This document shows, in pieces, positions 36,982-45,876 of a stretch of 64,000 nt of DNA. Below the pieces are notes generated by a model that saw only the letters and a program-made list of their open reading frames with translations, was not told the origin of the DNA and did not search any database. Position 1 is the stretch's first letter. Each line of letters starts with the position of its first letter. The DNA comes from Flavobacteriales bacterium (GTDB taxonomy: Bacteria > Bacteroidota > Bacteroidia > Flavobacteriales_F > PHOS-HE28): the NCBI GenBank assembly GCA_016699575.1, contig CP064979.1:2046001-2110000 (forward strand), written 5' to 3'. Both the position numbers and the translations under genes were made by a program.

Positions 36982-38607
36982 ATGACCTCTTCGGCCATGA
37001 CCCGCTGTTGGATGCTTGTACCGGTGCTACTTGCATGCATCGGCGCGCGGGCGACCGACCGCACACGCGCGGACAGCCTTTTCCGCGTTGGCGACTATGC
37101 CGGTGTCCTGCAGGAATACCTGACCGAACTAGAGCAGGCCGAACGCGTCAACGATGACCTGTCGCGCGCGCAGGCCACCATGCGCGTAGGCCGCGCGCAC
37201 TACTACCTGCGGCACAAGGACGAGGCCCGCAGCTGGTTCGCTCGTGCCATCACGATCGCGCAAGGCATCGGCGCCGATACCCTGGTCGCGAAATGCCAGC
37301 GCAACATGGGCGCCGTTCTCTGGGAACAAGGCCGCATTGATTCCGCACGTTACTACCTGGAGCGGGCCGAACCCGTTCTGCTGCGGCAGGACAACGCCTC
37401 GGAACTGGCCACCTTCTACGGCATCCTTTTCGAGCTGCGCTTCCGAGCGGAGAAGGACACTGTGGAAGGCGAACGTTTGGCGCACCTGGGCGAACGGTAT
37501 GCGCGCCGCACCGGCGACCCGGAGCGCATCGCCTTCGCGCTGATGAAGCGCGGCATCCTGCTGATGGAGACCGGCCGTTGTGAAGAGAGCCTGGACATCT
37601 TCCGCGAAGGCGAGGAATTGTACGAGCGCGGCGGTCACCTCGAAGGCCGCATGTACGCCCTATCGAGCCTGGCCAACGCCATGGGCCTCTGCGGCCGTGC
37701 CGTGGAGTGCATGATGCTCTACCGCCAGCACAACATCCTGCGCGATTCGCTCTTCAACGCGCGCACCGCCGACCGCGCCGCGCACTACCAGGCGATCTTC
37801 GACACGCAGCAGAAGGAGATCGAGAACCTGGCCCTGCGCGAGCGCAATCAACGCATCATTGGTGCGGGTGTGCTCAGCGTGCTGCTCGTGGGTTTTCTCT
37901 CCTTCGTTGTGTACAAGCGCCGCGAGCTGCAGCGCCAACGCATGCATGCGCTTCGCTTGCGCGAAGAACAGTTGCAGCGCTTCCGCGAGGTGGTGGGCGC
38001 GCAGGAGACTGAACGTGCGCGCATCGCGGCGGATCTGCACGATGGCATCGGTCACCAGCTCGGCGCCATCAAGCTCAGCACCTCCGTCCTGCACGGTCGC
38101 GATGAACGGGAACAAACCATACTGGACAAGTCGCGCGCGATGATCGACGATGCCGCGCGCGACGTGCGGCAGGTGTCCCACCGGCTGATGCCGCGCTCCC
38201 TGGAAGACCTGGGTCTGGTACCCGCTCTGCGCGAACTCGCGGAACGTTTGAGCACCAGCGGCACGGTGCGCGTGCTTTTCACCAGTGCTTCGGAAGACAT
38301 CCCGCTGGATGAAGCGGTCCGCATCGCGCTCTATCGGATCGCGCAAGAGGTGACGAACAATATGCTGAAGCACGCGCAGGCGCAGGAGATCAGGATCCTG
38401 CTGGAGCGCGAACAAGCCCTGCGTATGACCATCACCGATGATGGTCGTGGCTTCGACACGGCCGAACTGGAGCGCAGCGATGGGCTCGGTTGGCGCAATG
38501 TTCACGCACGGCTTGAATTGATCGGTGGCCGCTTGCACCTTCGCTCCGCACCCGGCGAAGGCACCAGTGTGCAGGTGGAAGTACCCATGAACGCTACGGA
38601 CCGATGA
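36982..38607 (+). CDS. TPR-containing NarL-type sensor histidine kinase
   Basis: The protein has 541 residues, starting at 36982; the in-frame ATG at 36997 (MTRCWMLVPVLLACIGARA) gives an equally good leader. A periplasmic TPR-like helical region (about 25-270: VGRAHYYLRHKDEARSWF, CQRNMGAVLWEQG) precedes one transmembrane helix (IIGAGVLSVLLVGFLSFVVY). Then come HisKA_3 with ERARIAADLHDGIGHQLGAI (His in DLHDG) and a HATPase domain with RIAQEVTNNMLKHAQA and ITDDGRGFD. The stop codon overlaps the start of the next gene (ATGA), so the pair is translationally coupled. The sensor half resembles the two LytS-type kinases of this window, but the kinase class differs. Confidence 0.92.
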   Translation: MTSSAMTRCWMLVPVLLACIGARATDRTRADSLFRVGDYAGVLQEYLTELEQAERVNDDLSRAQATMRVGRAHYYLRHKDEARSWFARAITIAQGIGADTLVAKCQRNMGAVLWEQGRIDSARYYLERAEPVLLRQDNASELATFYGILFELRFRAEKDTVEGERLAHLGERYARRTGDPERIAFALMKRGILLMETGRCEESLDIFREGEELYERGGHLEGRMYALSSLANAMGLCGRAVECMMLYRQHNILRDSLFNARTADRAAHYQAIFDTQQKEIENLALRERNQRIIGAGVLSVLLVGFLSFVVYKRRELQRQRMHALRLREEQLQRFREVVGAQETERARIAADLHDGIGHQLGAIKLSTSVLHGRDEREQTILDKSRAMIDDAARDVRQVSHRLMPRSLEDLGLVPALRELAERLSTSGTVRVLFTSASEDIPLDEAVRIALYRIAQEVTNNMLKHAQAQEIRILLEREQALRMTITDDGRGFDTAELERSDGLGWRNVHARLELIGGRLHLRSAPGEGTSVQVEVPMNATDR

Positions 38608-39251
38608 ACAAGGAGGCAACGCGCATCTGGCTCGCGGATGATCATGCGCTGGTGTTGGACGGGCTGGAACTCGTACTTGGAACACGTCCCGATCTGCGTG
38701 TGCTGGGGCGTTCCACCAACGGTGACGAACTGCTCGCTGCCTTGCGCATGAAGGACATTCGGTTGGTCATCACCGACCTGCGCATGCCCGGCGGTACGGA
38801 CGGCCTGGAACTGATGACGCGCATAAAACAAGAGCATCCGCAGGTGCGCGTGATCGTGGTGAGCATGAGCGACGAACTGGAAATCGTGCATCGCCTCTTC
38901 CTCGCCGAAGTGGACGGCTACATCCTGAAGAACTCCGGCAAGGATGAACTGCTCGCGGCCATCGACGATGTGCTGGATGACCGCATCCATTTCGAGAAGG
39001 ACCTGCTCACCCGCATCCTGAAACGGCAGCGCGAGCAGGCCAAGGGCCATACCCTTCCCAAGGCGCTGAGCGAACGCGAACGCGAAGTTCTCGACCTGAT
39101 CATGCAGGAATTCACCAGCAAGCAGATCGCGGAGAAGCTCTTCATCAGCAAGCAAACGGTGGACACCCATCGCCTGCACATCATGGAGAAGACCGGCGCG
39201 CGCACCCTGGTGGGCCTTATCAAGTACGCGGTGGCCAGCGGTCTCGCCTGA
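38604..39251 (+). CDS. NarL/FixJ-family response regulator
   Basis: The protein has 215 residues. The receiver domain (1-125) has ADDH and phospho-acceptor Asp58 in VITDLRMPGG, with Lys in YILKNSGKDEL. The LuxR-type helix-turn-helix (about 150-210) reads LSEREREVLDLIMQEFTS, KQIAEKLFIS and KQTVDTHRLHIMEK. It overlaps the kinase gene by four bases and is surely its partner. The next gene downstream, 96 bp later, encodes a T9SS protein and is a possible target. Confidence 0.94.
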   Translation: MNKEATRIWLADDHALVLDGLELVLGTRPDLRVLGRSTNGDELLAALRMKDIRLVITDLRMPGGTDGLELMTRIKQEHPQVRVIVVSMSDELEIVHRLFLAEVDGYILKNSGKDELLAAIDDVLDDRIHFEKDLLTRILKRQREQAKGHTLPKALSEREREVLDLIMQEFTSKQIAEKLFISKQTVDTHRLHIMEKTGARTLVGLIKYAVASGLA

Positions 39252-39347
39252 CACATCCATACTTCTCGGGATGCCGAATCCGTACTTGTATGGATCGACA
39301 CGCATCTGCGGCCGGTCTTGCTTTGTGGCCACACCAACACGCCACGC

Positions 39348-40667
39348 ATGAAGCAGCTCTCCACGCTCGTCCTGTTCGCACTCGTCGCCACCAGCAACGC
39401 CCAAAGCTGGACCTATGTGGGCAGCGCTTGCGCATTGCCCTCCGGCTCGGCGGAGATGGAATTCCGCAGCGACGGCAGCGCCGTGGCCGTCAGCTTCGAG
39501 CCCTTCGGCTTGAGCGTGCGCGAGTGGGACGGATCGGCGTGGAGCGCCTTGCCCGTACCAACCGACGTGACCGGTCTGATCGGTGGTTTCGATCTGGAGA
39601 TCCATGCGGATGAAGTGTACCTCGCCGTGAGCAACACCGCGCTGAAAGTGTACCGCCTGGACGCTGGCTTATGGACCGCGCTCGGTAGCGGCATCTCCGG
39701 CACCTGGTCCACGAACTACGATTTCTTGATCATGGACAACGGTACGCCCGTGGTGGTGCATGGTACCGATGGCCGGGTGCTCACCTTCGATGGCGCGGCG
39801 TGGAACCTGAGCTACACCCTGCCCCAGGGCGTCTTCCCCGATCTCAACCTCTACGGCATCACCGGCGACCATACCGTAGGCTGCACCGTTACGAACCAGC
39901 TCGTGTACGTGGTCTCCGTGCAGAACCGCCAGTTCATGCGTGCGCTCGACGGCGGCACCGAAACGATGGTGGGCGATACCATCACGCCGCATGCGCCCTT
40001 CACGCCATACCAGAGCAACATCTTCCGCAATGGCGGCGGTGCGCTCTTCGTCACCATGCAAGCATTCGGCGGAACGCCTTTCATCAAAACGCTCAATGGC
40101 GCTTCGTGGACGCAGTTCGGCGACAGCACCAACTCACAGCTCGGCGGCGGCAACATGCTGCTCGCCTTCCGCAGTGCTACGCATCCGGTCCTCGGCAACT
40201 CCGGCAGCATCGGCAAACGCGTGTACGCGGTGGATGGGGCCACCAGCACGTTCAATGCGCTGGACACCCTGAGCCATGCCGGCTTCGCCCAGCTCACCGA
40301 CCTGGACGTGGACCCCACGGATGGCAGCGTGCATGCCACGTTCAACTGCCTGCCCACAGCGGCCGTCATGAAGTACAGCGGCTCTTCCGGTATCGCCGAC
40401 CATGCTCTCGGCAACAGCTTGCAGGTTTTCCCGAATCCGGCCAATGACCGCCTCACCGTCGCTTTGGGCAGTGCCTTCACCAGTGGTTCGGGCACGATCG
40501 AGTTGGTCGATGGGACCGGTCGCAGCGTGTTCACGGAGCGCGTACCGGTGCTGAGCCCTGCGTACACGATCCACCTTGCCTCCGGATTTTCGGATGGCAT
40601 GTATCTGGTGGTTGTGCGCGTCAATGGGGATGTACCGCGGACCGCGCGCATCCTGGTTCAGCGCTGA
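39348..40667 (+). CDS. T9SS-exported propeller-like protein
   Basis: The protein has 439 residues. The start at 39348 gives signal peptide MKQLSTLVLFALVATSNAQ. The body (about 20-350) is a propeller-like series (GSACALPSGSAEMEF, VREWDGSAWSALPVP, VLTFDGAAWNLSYT). The type A sorting domain ends it (LQVFPNPANDRLTVALG ... RTARILVQR). Its sorting domain is clearly diverged from the near-identical set in genes A-D, and the shared promoter module is absent upstream. It converges on ridA with no intergenic base: the TGA (40665-40667) is followed directly by the opposing stop. Confidence 0.85.
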   Translation: MKQLSTLVLFALVATSNAQSWTYVGSACALPSGSAEMEFRSDGSAVAVSFEPFGLSVREWDGSAWSALPVPTDVTGLIGGFDLEIHADEVYLAVSNTALKVYRLDAGLWTALGSGISGTWSTNYDFLIMDNGTPVVVHGTDGRVLTFDGAAWNLSYTLPQGVFPDLNLYGITGDHTVGCTVTNQLVYVVSVQNRQFMRALDGGTETMVGDTITPHAPFTPYQSNIFRNGGGALFVTMQAFGGTPFIKTLNGASWTQFGDSTNSQLGGGNMLLAFRSATHPVLGNSGSIGKRVYAVDGATSTFNALDTLSHAGFAQLTDLDVDPTDGSVHATFNCLPTAAVMKYSGSSGIADHALGNSLQVFPNPANDRLTVALGSAFTSGSGTIELVDGTGRSVFTERVPVLSPAYTIHLASGFSDGMYLVVVRVNGDVPRTARILVQR

Positions 40668-41078
40668 TCAAACAGTCGCCACAACCTTCAGCTCAATGGC
40701 GATCGGCGTCGGTAGGCAGTTGATCTCCAAGGTCGTGCGGCACGGCGGGTCCTTCTCGAAGTACTCCTTCCACAAGCGGTTGTAAGTCGGGAAGTCATCC
40801 TTCATGTTCGTGAGGTACACCGTCACGTCCACGATCTTCTCCCAGCTGCTGCCGCTGTCCTCCAGGATCCACTTCACGTTCTGGAACACGCTGCGCACCT
40901 GCGTTTCGATGTCGTAGGAGGCGATGGTTCCATCGGCGTTCAGCTCCACGCCGGGGATCTTCTTCGTGCCGCGTTCGCGCGGGCCCACGCCGCTGAGGAA
41001 AAGCAGATCGCCCACTCGGCGGGCATGCGGGTAGTGGCCTACGGGCTCGGGGGCTTTGTTGCTGCTGATGCTGCTCAT
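40668..41078 (-). CDS. ridA: RidA-family enamine/imine deaminase
   Basis: The protein has 136 residues. The start at 41078 (MSSISSNKAPEPVGHYPHAR) is chosen because family members begin here; the longer open frame overlaps the metallopeptidase gene. Family features are visible: HARRVGDLLFLSGVGPR, the inner core QVRSVFQNVKWILEDSG, the strand VTVYLTNMKD, and the active-site arginine in PPCRTTLEI. RidA proteins hydrolyse reactive 2-aminoacrylate-type enamines; this sequence belongs to the slightly longer aminomuconate-deaminase-like branch. It lies 35 bp after the metallopeptidase-like lipoprotein gene in the same direction, so co-transcription is likely. Confidence 0.88.
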   Translation of the reverse strand: MSSISSNKAPEPVGHYPHARRVGDLLFLSGVGPRERGTKKIPGVELNADGTIASYDIETQVRSVFQNVKWILEDSGSSWEKIVDVTVYLTNMKDDFPTYNRLWKEYFEKDPPCRTTLEINCLPTPIAIELKVVATV

Positions 41079-41113
41079 GGTGAACGGATCGCCACGAAGG
41101 TCGTGCTTGCACT

Positions 41114-42079
41114 TCAACGTTGGAAGTACGTTGCCGTGGTGAAGGGTTGCTCGAAGTACGATCTCCAGAAGGAAGCACCACGGTGCACGGCCAAACGGGC
41201 TTCTGCCCACCCGACGGCATAGAAGCAGATGCGTTGGTCGTTGGCCAGGTCGGTCCGTGTGAGCTCCTCCATGGCGTTAGTCTCGACCGCCTGCGCCAGA
41301 CTCCGTGTATCGGCGTCGATCTCCTTCCAAGTGATGTCCTTCGCCACCAGCAGTTCCAGCACATGTTGCTCCATGGAACGAGCGGTGCCTTCCTGCCAAA
41401 GCTGGAGGTCCAAGTATCGGGCATCCTTGGGGCTCAGCCCGGTGAACAGCGCTCTGCGCGCAGCAGCTATCATGTCGTTCCTAGCATTCATGCCGGTGCT
41501 ACCTGGGGCAAAGGCGGCGAGCAGTGCGCTTCTGTATCGATCGAACGCGTGCACTACCGCAGTATCGGTATAGCAGAAGGGATAGTTCAACATCCACATA
41601 CCTGTCTCGTCGCCGCCGGAGAGTTCCAGTGCGTTCACACCATCGTAGTATCCGGGCCTGTTGAACTGTACTTGATGGAAGTGCTCATGCAACAGCGTGC
41701 TCGTCCATTCGCCTGGCGAAAGCCCGGTGTTCGCCAAGGTGCCGATCACGACCGTGGGCAGGCCGTTCACGGCGGGCATGGTGGCCAACAAGTTGGGAGG
41801 GAACATCCGCGGTCGGGAAACAACGGTGCCCGGGCCGAGGAACGAAGGATCGGCTGCAAAGTCATCGCTGGGATAGGGATGACCGAACAGATATTCCGTG
41901 CTGTCGGTGACGAGCAGAACGGCGAAGTGAGTTGAGGACCAGCCCGGGCAGGGTTCATCGCCGAGCTGTTCAAGTGTTTCCCAGGCTGTGGTTATGCAAC
42001 GGGTTTCCGTGGCGTAAGGCCCTTGCGGTCTACAGCTCGTGGCAAGAACGGCCAGGGTGGCGAAGAGCATGATGCGCAT
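41114..42079 (-). CDS. Putative metallopeptidase lipoprotein (HExxH)
   Basis: The protein has 321 residues. The start at 42079 gives MRIMLFATLAVLATSC, a lipoprotein leader with lipobox LATSC. No family is recognised with confidence. The clearest motif is LLHEHFHQVQ at about residues 137-146, an HExxH zinc-site signature, followed by a helical C-terminal half with several Glu candidates for a third ligand (EGTARSMEQHVLELLVAK). The N-terminal half has VVIGTLANTGLS just before the active-site helix. This layout suggests a gluzincin-like hydrolase anchored to the inner or outer membrane. The catalytic role is inference from one motif. Confidence 0.65.
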   Translation of the reverse strand: MRIMLFATLAVLATSCRPQGPYATETRCITTAWETLEQLGDEPCPGWSSTHFAVLLVTDSTEYLFGHPYPSDDFAADPSFLGPGTVVSRPRMFPPNLLATMPAVNGLPTVVIGTLANTGLSPGEWTSTLLHEHFHQVQFNRPGYYDGVNALELSGGDETGMWMLNYPFCYTDTAVVHAFDRYRSALLAAFAPGSTGMNARNDMIAAARRALFTGLSPKDARYLDLQLWQEGTARSMEQHVLELLVAKDITWKEIDADTRSLAQAVETNAMEELTRTDLANDQRICFYAVGWAEARLAVHRGASFWRSYFEQPFTTATYFQR

Positions 42080-42232
42080 GTGAGCCAAGCTATCGTGCCG
42101 GGATACGGGGTAACGCCAACAAATCACAAAAAACACTGTAGGGTTTGCAGGAGCAGTTGGGTCGCACCGTGGAGGGCGTCGTTGTGAAGGCTGATCCTCG
42201 ATCGGTCGCACATCCTGCAGCACCTTTGCCCA

Positions 42233-42841
42233 ATGCCGTTCGTTCAAGGTCTCGGTATTGGACTGGCCACTGCGCTATTGCTGGGTCCGGTGTTCTTCAC
42301 GCTGCTTCGCGCAGCCATGGAGCATGGGTTCAAAGGCGGGGCATTGGTTGCGATGGGTATCATCATTTCCGATGTCGTGGCTTTGTTGATCTGCGCATCA
42401 GGCGCGCGGGTTCTGTTCGGCGCTCCGCTCAATGGCCAGGTGCTCGCACTGCTTGGGGGCATTCTGTTGTTCGTGCTGGGTCTTTTTTATTTGCTGAAGA
42501 CGCCGCGCACCGGACCTTCTCAAGTTGTGCTTCGCAAACGCGATGCGCTGGGGCTCTTCACCAGCGGCTTCTTGGTCAATTTCGTGAACCCGTTCGTCTT
42601 CGCGGTGTGGACGGGACTTGTCCTGCACGCTACCAATGCATACGCCGCGGCACACGACAGGACCTGGTTCTTCGTTGCCGTGCTTGTGGGCATCCTTGCT
42701 AGCGACCTATTGAAGGCTTGGTTCGCGCCGCGCCTGGCCCGCTTGCTGTCGATCAAGGTGATGACGTGGGTGCACCGTGGCATCGCTGTACTGCTTGTAG
42801 TGTCCAGCGCCAGGTTGTTCTGGCTGGCAAGCCTGGGATGA
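42233..42841 (+). CDS. LysE-family amino-acid exporter
   Basis: The protein has 202 residues with about six hydrophobic helices. It begins MPFVQGLGIGLATALLLGPV and has the LysE/RhtB-type N-terminal block (LATALLLGPVFFTLLRAAME followed by GMGIIISDVVALL-like helix). The central loop is charged (RTGPSQVVLRKRDALG), and the second half has LFTSGFLVNFVNPFVFAVW. The length is normal for the family. The start at 42233 is supported by a -7-like CACCTTTG at 42221-42228. It is expected to export amino acids or related small metabolites across the inner membrane. Confidence 0.82.
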   Translation: MPFVQGLGIGLATALLLGPVFFTLLRAAMEHGFKGGALVAMGIIISDVVALLICASGARVLFGAPLNGQVLALLGGILLFVLGLFYLLKTPRTGPSQVVLRKRDALGLFTSGFLVNFVNPFVFAVWTGLVLHATNAYAAAHDRTWFFVAVLVGILASDLLKAWFAPRLARLLSIKVMTWVHRGIAVLLVVSSARLFWLASLG

Positions 42842-42858
42842 GGCGTTGGGCAGCCGAA

Positions 42859-42866
42859 TAGATTTG
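42859..42866 (+). promoter_or_regulatory. -7 element of a Bacteroidetes-type promoter
   Basis: TAGATTTG matches the consensus TAnnTTTG exactly, 24 bp before the ATG at 42891. No TTG was found at the ideal -33 spacing; the nearest (42846-42848) is too close. Confidence 0.5.
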
Positions 42867-42890
42867 GCGCTTCACCTAACCCCCAAGATC

Positions 42891-43400
42891 ATGCAAGTCA
42901 ACTGGCTCGTTCAACTGCTCGCGGCCCTGGTGCCGATGCTCGTCGGTATGATATGGTACAACCCCAAGGTCTTCGGCACCGCTTGGATGAACGCGGCCGG
43001 AATGACCGATGAGAAGATCAAAGGCGCCAATATGCCGGTGATCTACGGTATCAGCTTGGTCATGGCCTTCTTGTTCGGGCTCGCGTACAAGATCTTAGCG
43101 GACCACGGCACCATGTTCGATGCGTTCTTCAGGCCGGTGATGGAGCACGGCATGGGCATCGATGCGACCACGGCGTTCGGGACTGAACTGAAGGGGCATA
43201 TCGATGCGTACGTGGCCCGCTACAGCAGCTGGACCCACGGTCTTGCCCATAGCGTCATCCTCTCTGTTGTCGTGGTGCTGCCCATCATCGTCACCAACGC
43301 GCTGTTCGAGCGCAAGTCGTTCAAGTACATGATGGTGAACTGGGGTTACTGGGCCGTGACGATCGCCCTCATGTTCATGGTGGTGGCCCAGTTCGGCTGA
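42891..43400 (+). CDS. DUF1761-family membrane protein
   Basis: The protein has 169 residues. The start at 42891 (MQVNWLVQLLAALVPMLVGM) lies after an exact -7 promoter motif. Four hydrophobic helices are visible with the DUF1761 features: GMIWYNPKVFGTAWM after the first helix, WTHGLAHSVILSVVVVLPI in the third, and NWGYWAVTIALMFMV at the end. The family has no established function. It is followed by a hairpin and then by a convergent gene. Confidence 0.8.
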   Translation: MQVNWLVQLLAALVPMLVGMIWYNPKVFGTAWMNAAGMTDEKIKGANMPVIYGISLVMAFLFGLAYKILADHGTMFDAFFRPVMEHGMGIDATTAFGTELKGHIDAYVARYSSWTHGLAHSVILSVVVVLPIIVTNALFERKSFKYMMVNWGYWAVTIALMFMVVAQFG

Positions 43401-43417
43401 GCAGCGGAATGCATGGC

Positions 43418-43447
43418 AAGGAACGCGGGCTCCGGTCCGCGTTCTTC
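43418..43447. terminator. Bidirectional hairpin terminator
   Basis: GAACGCGG (43421-43428) pairs perfectly with CCGCGTTC (43437-43444) around an 8-base loop, and the stem can be extended by an A-T and a G-T pair. It lies in the 49-bp gap between the convergent genes ending at 43400 and 43450, so it could serve both. The U-tract is weak. Confidence 0.6.
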
Positions 43448-43449
43448 GT

Positions 43450-44610
43450 TCATTCCCCTTTCACACGAGCCCAGAGCTCCTTCATCAGGCTTCCGAAGTC
43501 TTCGCCCTTCGGCGGGCCGGGGGGGATCAAGGCCACGCGCAGATCGTCACCGTCCGGGATCAGCAGGTAGGAGAACACGAAGGGTTTGTCCGGTGCGGGT
43601 TCGCCCATCTGCCCGAAACGCAGGTCGTTGAAGACGATGGTGTCGCCCTTCAGCCGAACGACGAAGTTGTGATCGGCAAGGACTTCAAGGCGCCGCACCT
43701 TCTCGTGACCGGTCCAGGGTCCCAGGTTTTCCAAGCCCTTTTCCACACGCACGAATTCCACTTCGGGCTTGGTATCGAGCAATGAATGGTAGGCCAGGAG
43801 GAAGTGGTCCCCGGCATCCACGTTCACCGTCCAAAGGATGCTGTTGAAGGGCGTGGGCCTGGTGGAGAAGTCCGTGTACGCGATGTGCTGCCGCTCCAGC
43901 GATGCTGCAATGGCCCCAACGGCCGTGCGTTTGCAAACGATGGTGAAGAGCATGTATGCGGAACTGATCCCGATGCCGAACCAGTTGACCCATCGGCGCC
44001 GTCCGGGCATTTGCCCGGATCTATCGCGCCGCATGAACATCACCGCGCCCACGCAGATCATGAACGGCACGGTGTAGAGCGGGTCCACCACGAAGATGTT
44101 GTTCCAGCTCAACTTCCACGGCAACGGCCAGAAGAGCTGCGTGCCCCAGGTGGTGTGGCAGTCGAGCAGCGGGTGCGTTACGAGGCTCCACCAGAACAGT
44201 CGCGTCCACTCCTTGCGCGTGCCGCTGTCCTCGTTGCGCCTTCTGCGGAAGATGAGCAGGATGAAGGCCGCGGTGATGACGAGCAGCAGGGCGCGCACGG
44301 CCATGCTCTCCGCGCTCTGCACGAACGTGAGCGCCACCAACAATGTGAAAACCGACAACAGTGATGCCGTGTGCCGTTTGAGCCACCAGGCCAGCACGGG
44401 TGCCATCACCGCGCTGAAGAAGATGGAGTGCGTAATGCCGCGGTGCAGTTCGTTGGCACGCAGCGGATCGAAGAGCGAGCGGGCCAGCACATCGAGGTCG
44501 GGGATGGTGCCTGCGATGGCGCCCCAGAGGATGGCCTTGTTCCCGACTTTCCGACCGAGCACGGCTTCACCAACGGCTGCGCCCAGGACGATCTGTGTCA
44601 GGGAGTCCAT
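43450..44610 (-). CDS. YdjM-like membrane-bound metal-dependent hydrolase
   Basis: The protein has 386 residues. It begins MDSLTQIVLGAAVGEAVLGR, the standard opening of the LexA-binding, inner-membrane-associated hydrolase family (YdjM/DUF457). The metal-site motifs follow: GTIPDLDVLAR, ELHRGITHSIF and LLDCHTTWGTQ. Several transmembrane helices lie between residues 50 and 215. The C-terminal 170 residues are a soluble domain rich in beta strands. The gene starts one base after the stop codon of the acyltransferase gene, so the two form an operon. The substrate is unknown. Confidence 0.82.
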   Translation of the reverse strand: MDSLTQIVLGAAVGEAVLGRKVGNKAILWGAIAGTIPDLDVLARSLFDPLRANELHRGITHSIFFSAVMAPVLAWWLKRHTASLLSVFTLLVALTFVQSAESMAVRALLLVITAAFILLIFRRRRNEDSGTRKEWTRLFWWSLVTHPLLDCHTTWGTQLFWPLPWKLSWNNIFVVDPLYTVPFMICVGAVMFMRRDRSGQMPGRRRWVNWFGIGISSAYMLFTIVCKRTAVGAIAASLERQHIAYTDFSTRPTPFNSILWTVNVDAGDHFLLAYHSLLDTKPEVEFVRVEKGLENLGPWTGHEKVRRLEVLADHNFVVRLKGDTIVFNDLRFGQMGEPAPDKPFVFSYLLIPDGDDLRVALIPPGPPKGEDFGSLMKELWARVKGE

Positions 44611-44611
44611 C

Positions 44612-45796
44612 TCAGGCGAGAGCGCGTTTGAACGGGTTGCGCAGTTCGAACACGCTGGGTTGAACGCTCCGCAGCAACGGGCCGATCAACTTGTTGGCCA
44701 CATGGTTCCGGTGGCGCACCAGGAAGTACATGTCCTCCGGCACAGCGCCCAGGTTGCTCTTCGCTTGTTCGGCCGTGCGACCGAAGTTGATGCGCGCCGA
44801 TTTCCACTGCAGGGCGCACACCAAGTGGTCGATGAGCATGCGCTGGTAGATGGCGTGACGCTCGTTGTGTTCGTGGTCGAGTCCCACGTAATGGGCATCG
44901 AGCGTATCGCCGTTGACGAACGCCGTGCTGAAGCCGACCAGTGCACCATCGAGCTCATAGGCGAGGAAGCGGAACGCATCGCCCAACTGCCGCTTCCAGT
45001 CCGTGTACACCGACACGTTCAACCGCCCCATGACGAAGGGAGAACGCGCCAACACATTGTCCAGCAATACTTGTGAGCGATCTGTGTGCTGCTTGATCCC
45101 GGCTGCATCGAGCATGCTCACCGTGAGGGTCTCGGAGCGTTTCATCACGTTCTTCAAACGTGTGCGCGCTTTGGCAGTGAGCGCGGCTTGGTAATCGTCC
45201 AGAGAATTCCAATCGGGGTCGATGGGCATCACCATGTTCACGTCCGTGCGCATCAGGTGGAAACCCTTGGGGGGGCTGAGCGGCGTGGCGGAAGCCTGCG
45301 GTGGCACGATGTCTTTCACCACCAATGCGCTGGCCTTTGTGGGGAACGGATCGCCTTTCTCCAGGCGCTGTAGAGTGTCGGCAACCGTGGCTATGCGCTG
45401 TTCCATGGTGACCTCCTCGGTGAAATGGCTTCCGTGGTCGCCCGCGTGGAACACGTTGCCGGCAACGAGGCAGCGCACCCGCCGATCCTCGAACATGTGG
45501 CTGCCCACGCGCTTGCCCAAGCGGCAGAGCTTGTCGCCATAGGCACTGCCACGGTCTTCGAGATCGACCACTTGGAAGCAGGCGATGCCAACAGGCCGGT
45601 TCCCTTTTCCGTAGTAGATCACATACCGGAAGTCCATGCCGCCGTTCATGCGGTCCTCCAAGGCGAGCAGGTGGTCGTATTGCAAGTAGAGGCCAGCACC
45701 GCGGGCAACGGTGTTCCAGTCCTCGCGGTGCACCATGTGCAACGATTCGTTGAGGCTGAGCCGGAGGTCCGGGACGCGGTCACAAGAGAAAAGCAT
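44612..45796 (-). CDS. GNAT/FemAB-fold acyltransferase (BioF2-like)
   Basis: The protein has 394 residues from the Met at 45796 (MLFSCDRVPDLRLSLNES). That Met is the first ATG downstream of the divergent HlyD gene; the frame is open further upstream, so an alternative non-ATG start is possible. Features typical of long acyltransferases of this fold are visible: LALEDRMNGGMDFRYVIYYG, then GIACFQVVDL in the N-terminal half, and FLAYELDGALVGFSTAFVNG, DAHYVGLDHEHN and MLIDHLVCALQ in the C-terminal half. These proteins transfer acyl or aminoacyl groups; the substrate cannot be told. It is co-transcribed with the YdjM-like hydrolase gene (one-base gap). Confidence 0.75.
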   Translation of the reverse strand: MLFSCDRVPDLRLSLNESLHMVHREDWNTVARGAGLYLQYDHLLALEDRMNGGMDFRYVIYYGKGNRPVGIACFQVVDLEDRGSAYGDKLCRLGKRVGSHMFEDRRVRCLVAGNVFHAGDHGSHFTEEVTMEQRIATVADTLQRLEKGDPFPTKASALVVKDIVPPQASATPLSPPKGFHLMRTDVNMVMPIDPDWNSLDDYQAALTAKARTRLKNVMKRSETLTVSMLDAAGIKQHTDRSQVLLDNVLARSPFVMGRLNVSVYTDWKRQLGDAFRFLAYELDGALVGFSTAFVNGDTLDAHYVGLDHEHNERHAIYQRMLIDHLVCALQWKSARINFGRTAEQAKSNLGAVPEDMYFLVRHRNHVANKLIGPLLRSVQPSVFELRNPFKRALA

Positions 45797-45876
45797 CGGG
45801 GCGCGGCCAAGGTATTCGGGCCGGTCGCCCTGACGATCGCCGGAAATGATGAGCGGCGGTGCACGACCTTCGCCCC

